From Perkinsus olseni (Eukaryota; Perkinsozoa; Perkinsida): a DNA stretch of 64,000 bases. The notes below the pieces were generated by a model. The model worked only from the letters and a program-made list of their open reading frames with translations. It was not told the DNA's origin and ran no database searches. The stretch's first letter is position 1; every line of letters starts with the position of its first letter. A program made the position numbers and the translations under genes. Below are positions 62,396 to 64,000 of this stretch, piece by piece. The DNA lies in contig JABANN010000021.1 of assembly GCA_013115125.1 (NCBI GenBank), positions 1-64,000 on the forward strand, in the 5' to 3' direction.

Positions 62396-64000
62396 ATGGC
62401 CTCCTCGTCTGGTGAAAGTCGTCTCGAGAAGGCGAACAAGAAGTCGCCATTTGTACAGATAATGCAGCTGGCCATCCCCAACATGATTAGCTTCCTCGTC
62501 ATGTACTAAGGGCAGTCTACTAGACGATTAACGAAAAGAGTGGTATGGCGCTGGTTTCCGCAGGTACTCTATATTCGTTATTACTATCTTCTTCGTGTCG
62601 GCCACCAATGACTCCAACATGCTTGGTGCGATTGGTCTTGGATCGGTCATCCAAAATGTGTTCGGATTCAGTATCGGAGTCGGACTCATGTCTGTAAGTA
62701 GCAGTGTGGTCCAGTGGTTTGTCCGTCGGTTCTTCAACGCGCCAATCCGGGTTCGATTCTGAGTGGTGAATATAACAAATCCTCCAACAATCTTCAACGT
62801 CGCCTTATCACAGTTGAACGAGGGCTCGTGCAGGTCCTCGATACCCTGGTCAGCCAGGCAGTCGGTGCTGGCAACCCCCACCTGGGGCTCATCTACTTCA
62901 ATCGTGCCCGTATCGTCGGCACCATTGCCTTCGTTCCTTGCTTCATTGTTATGTAATGCTCTTCTTGCCGCCCCTTGGGTGCCTCGAAATGAGTTCCCTT
63001 CAGGTTCTACACTGAGCCTATCCTCCTATGGATGAATCAGGATCCACTAACATCAAAGCTGGCAGCTGAGTAAGGCGGACGATGGTCTCGTCTCGGCTCA
63101 TGATTGGACCCTCGCCACCATTCAGTTACGTCCGGGGCATGAACTGGGGTCTTTGGCCATTCTTCATGTACAACGCCATGTGCAGTTTCTTGAGGTGATG
63201 ACGGCATTCACCCGAAAGACTCGTCATCACCTCCGTCTCAGATCTCACAGACTGCCTGAGGCGCCCCTCTACGTCAACGCCATCACTGGATGCGGCCACG
63301 CCCTCTTCTGTTGGCTCTTCCTATTCAAGTGAGTGGCCTCCCCTCCGCCCTCCTTGCGGCTCCATTCCGTCAATCCTCAGGTTCCACTTCGGCGCCTATG
63401 GTGTCGGTATTGCAATGACCTGCACTCAATGGGGCAGATTCATCCTTCTTGAACTCTACGCAGCCCTCTGGCATCCCGAGACCCACGCTCACGGCTGGAC
63501 TCCGGAGAGCCTCCACAACCTCTGGGAGTTCGTGGCTCTCGCCATCCCCTCCGCCCTCCTCATGTGGAGCGAATGGTGGGCCTATGAGGTCCAGTCGGTG
63601 TTCGCCGGGTGGGTCGGCCCCATGTCCTTGGCTGCCCACGTTGCCGCCTCTAACATCGTCTCCATCATCTATATGGGACCCTGCGGTATCAGCCAAAGCG
63701 CGAGTGCCCTCGTCGGTGAGTCGGAGCCCACTGCCACTGAACGTCCTTCACCATTATTTCCTCAGGCAACGCCTTGGGTGGCGGTGATGTCCGTACCGCT
63801 CACCTCTTCAATCGGAAGATCATCAGAGGGACCCTCGCCTGCTTCATCCTGGTCGCCATCCTCATGTGCAACTTCCGTTACTACGTCGCTTACCTCTACA
63901 GCCGTGATCCTGCGGTAGCATCATCACTAACCACGACGACCTCAAAGATACCATCCCTTCCTCAGGTCCTGTCCATCCTATGCCCCGCTCTTTTGGCCGT
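62396..64000 (+). CDS. MATE-family multidrug/toxic-compound extrusion transporter (partial)
   Basis: A cation-coupled exporter, cut by the window edge. The start at 62396 gives MASSSGESRLEKANKKSPFV, then helix 1 IMQLAIPNMISFLVMYSIFV across intron 62503-62563, LGAIGLGSVIQNVFGFSIGV, GLVQVLDTLVSQAVGAG (the family's DTLxSQAxGA), EPILLWMNQDP, YVRGMNWGLWPFFMYNAM, LYVNAITGCGHALFCWLFLF, GAYGVGIAMTCTQW, LAIPSALLMWSEWWAYEV (family: P...M.c.E.W..E), AAHVAASNIVSIIYMGPCGI, SQSASALVG and GNALGGGD. This matches the first eight to nine helices. Introns of about 45-120 nt; those at 62503-62563 and 62694-62813 contain shared motifs. Confidence 0.92.
62503..62563 (+). repeat. MATE intron with shared 15-mer (one mismatch)
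   Basis: GTACTAAGGG to TTTCCGCAG; GAAAAGAGTGGTATG at 62533-62547, one base from the NAA15 and NAF1 intron copies, here in the sense of the host gene. Confidence 0.75.
62694..62813 (+). repeat. MATE intron with tRNA-Glu-like A and B boxes
   Basis: Contains TGTGGTCCAGTGGTTTG (A box region of tRNA-Glu type) at about 62705-62721, and CAATCCGGGTTCGATTCTGA (B box) at about 62743-62762, correctly spaced for one tRNA. The anticodon and T stems are degraded. Exact splice phase uncertain. Confidence 0.7.
63192..63233. repeat. Inverted repeat spanning a short MATE intron
   Basis: GAGGTGATGACG pairs exactly with CGTCATCACCTC over an 18-nt loop. The intron is about GTGATGACGG to CGTCTCAG, so the stem sequesters the donor site. 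Confidence 0.7.

Noticed and set aside
1-64000. CRISPR arrays, bacterial operons, IS elements
   Set aside because: Spliceosomal introns and eukaryotic gene content; no spaced direct repeats of CRISPR type and no transposase motif seen.
1-64000. A dinoflagellate/Perkinsus-type spliced-leader gene (GGCTCAAG end)
   Set aside because: I searched by eye for the conserved 3' part in both orientations and found no convincing copy.

Overview
The window looks like nuclear DNA of a compact-genome protist. An alveolate such as Perkinsus is my best guess (inference from style; no diagnostic marker such as a spliced leader was found). Genes lie close together on both strands. Most are cut by many short GT-AG introns, commonly 42-60 nt, and splicing joins open frames into recognisable conserved proteins. 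A few genes are single-exon (M50 protease, PiT transporter, LEA2-like membrane protein).

Layout: PP2C phosphatase, D-2-hydroxyacid dehydrogenase, an unknown gene and glutathione reductase (0.5-8.2 kb). Two adjoining copies of an unrecognised family, one frame-broken (8.8-12.6 kb). A DXD glycosyltransferase, a SAC3/GANP (THP3/LENG8-like) protein and a SANT protein (13-20.2 kb). A minus-strand sushi/CCP protein (20.4-23.2 kb). A degenerate and an intact tRNA-Trp (23.3 and 24.0 kb). NAA15 with a small gene upstream (24.4-28.8 kb). A large unknown gene and DUS3 (30.9-37.5 kb). A gene-poor interval with two secreted paralogues, an M50 protease, palindromes and repeats (37.5-47.3 kb). A GH36-like glycoside hydrolase (48.9-52.8 kb), NAF1 (53.1-55.1 kb), an EDC4-like protein (55.4-58.1 kb), a PiT phosphate transporter ending in an EF-hand (58.5-60.5 kb), a LEA2-like membrane protein, and a MATE transporter running off the right end. 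Many products are housekeeping RNA and protein-maturation factors (DUS3, NAF1, THP3-like, EDC4-like, NAA15); I see no operon-like functional grouping.

The strongest unexplained signal is inside the introns. At least fourteen introns in ten genes carry tRNA 3'-half sequence (B box/T arm, core GGTTCGANTCC), and six introns share an 11-nt A-box-like motif, TTTCGTGGCGC. Two introns carry both boxes. A third motif, GAAAGGAGTGGTATG, recurs in three introns. Elements occur in both orientations relative to the host gene. This suggests a family of tRNA-derived introns or intron-inserting elements (introner-like). Separately, the window holds several long palindromes whose arms are separated by exactly one nucleotide.
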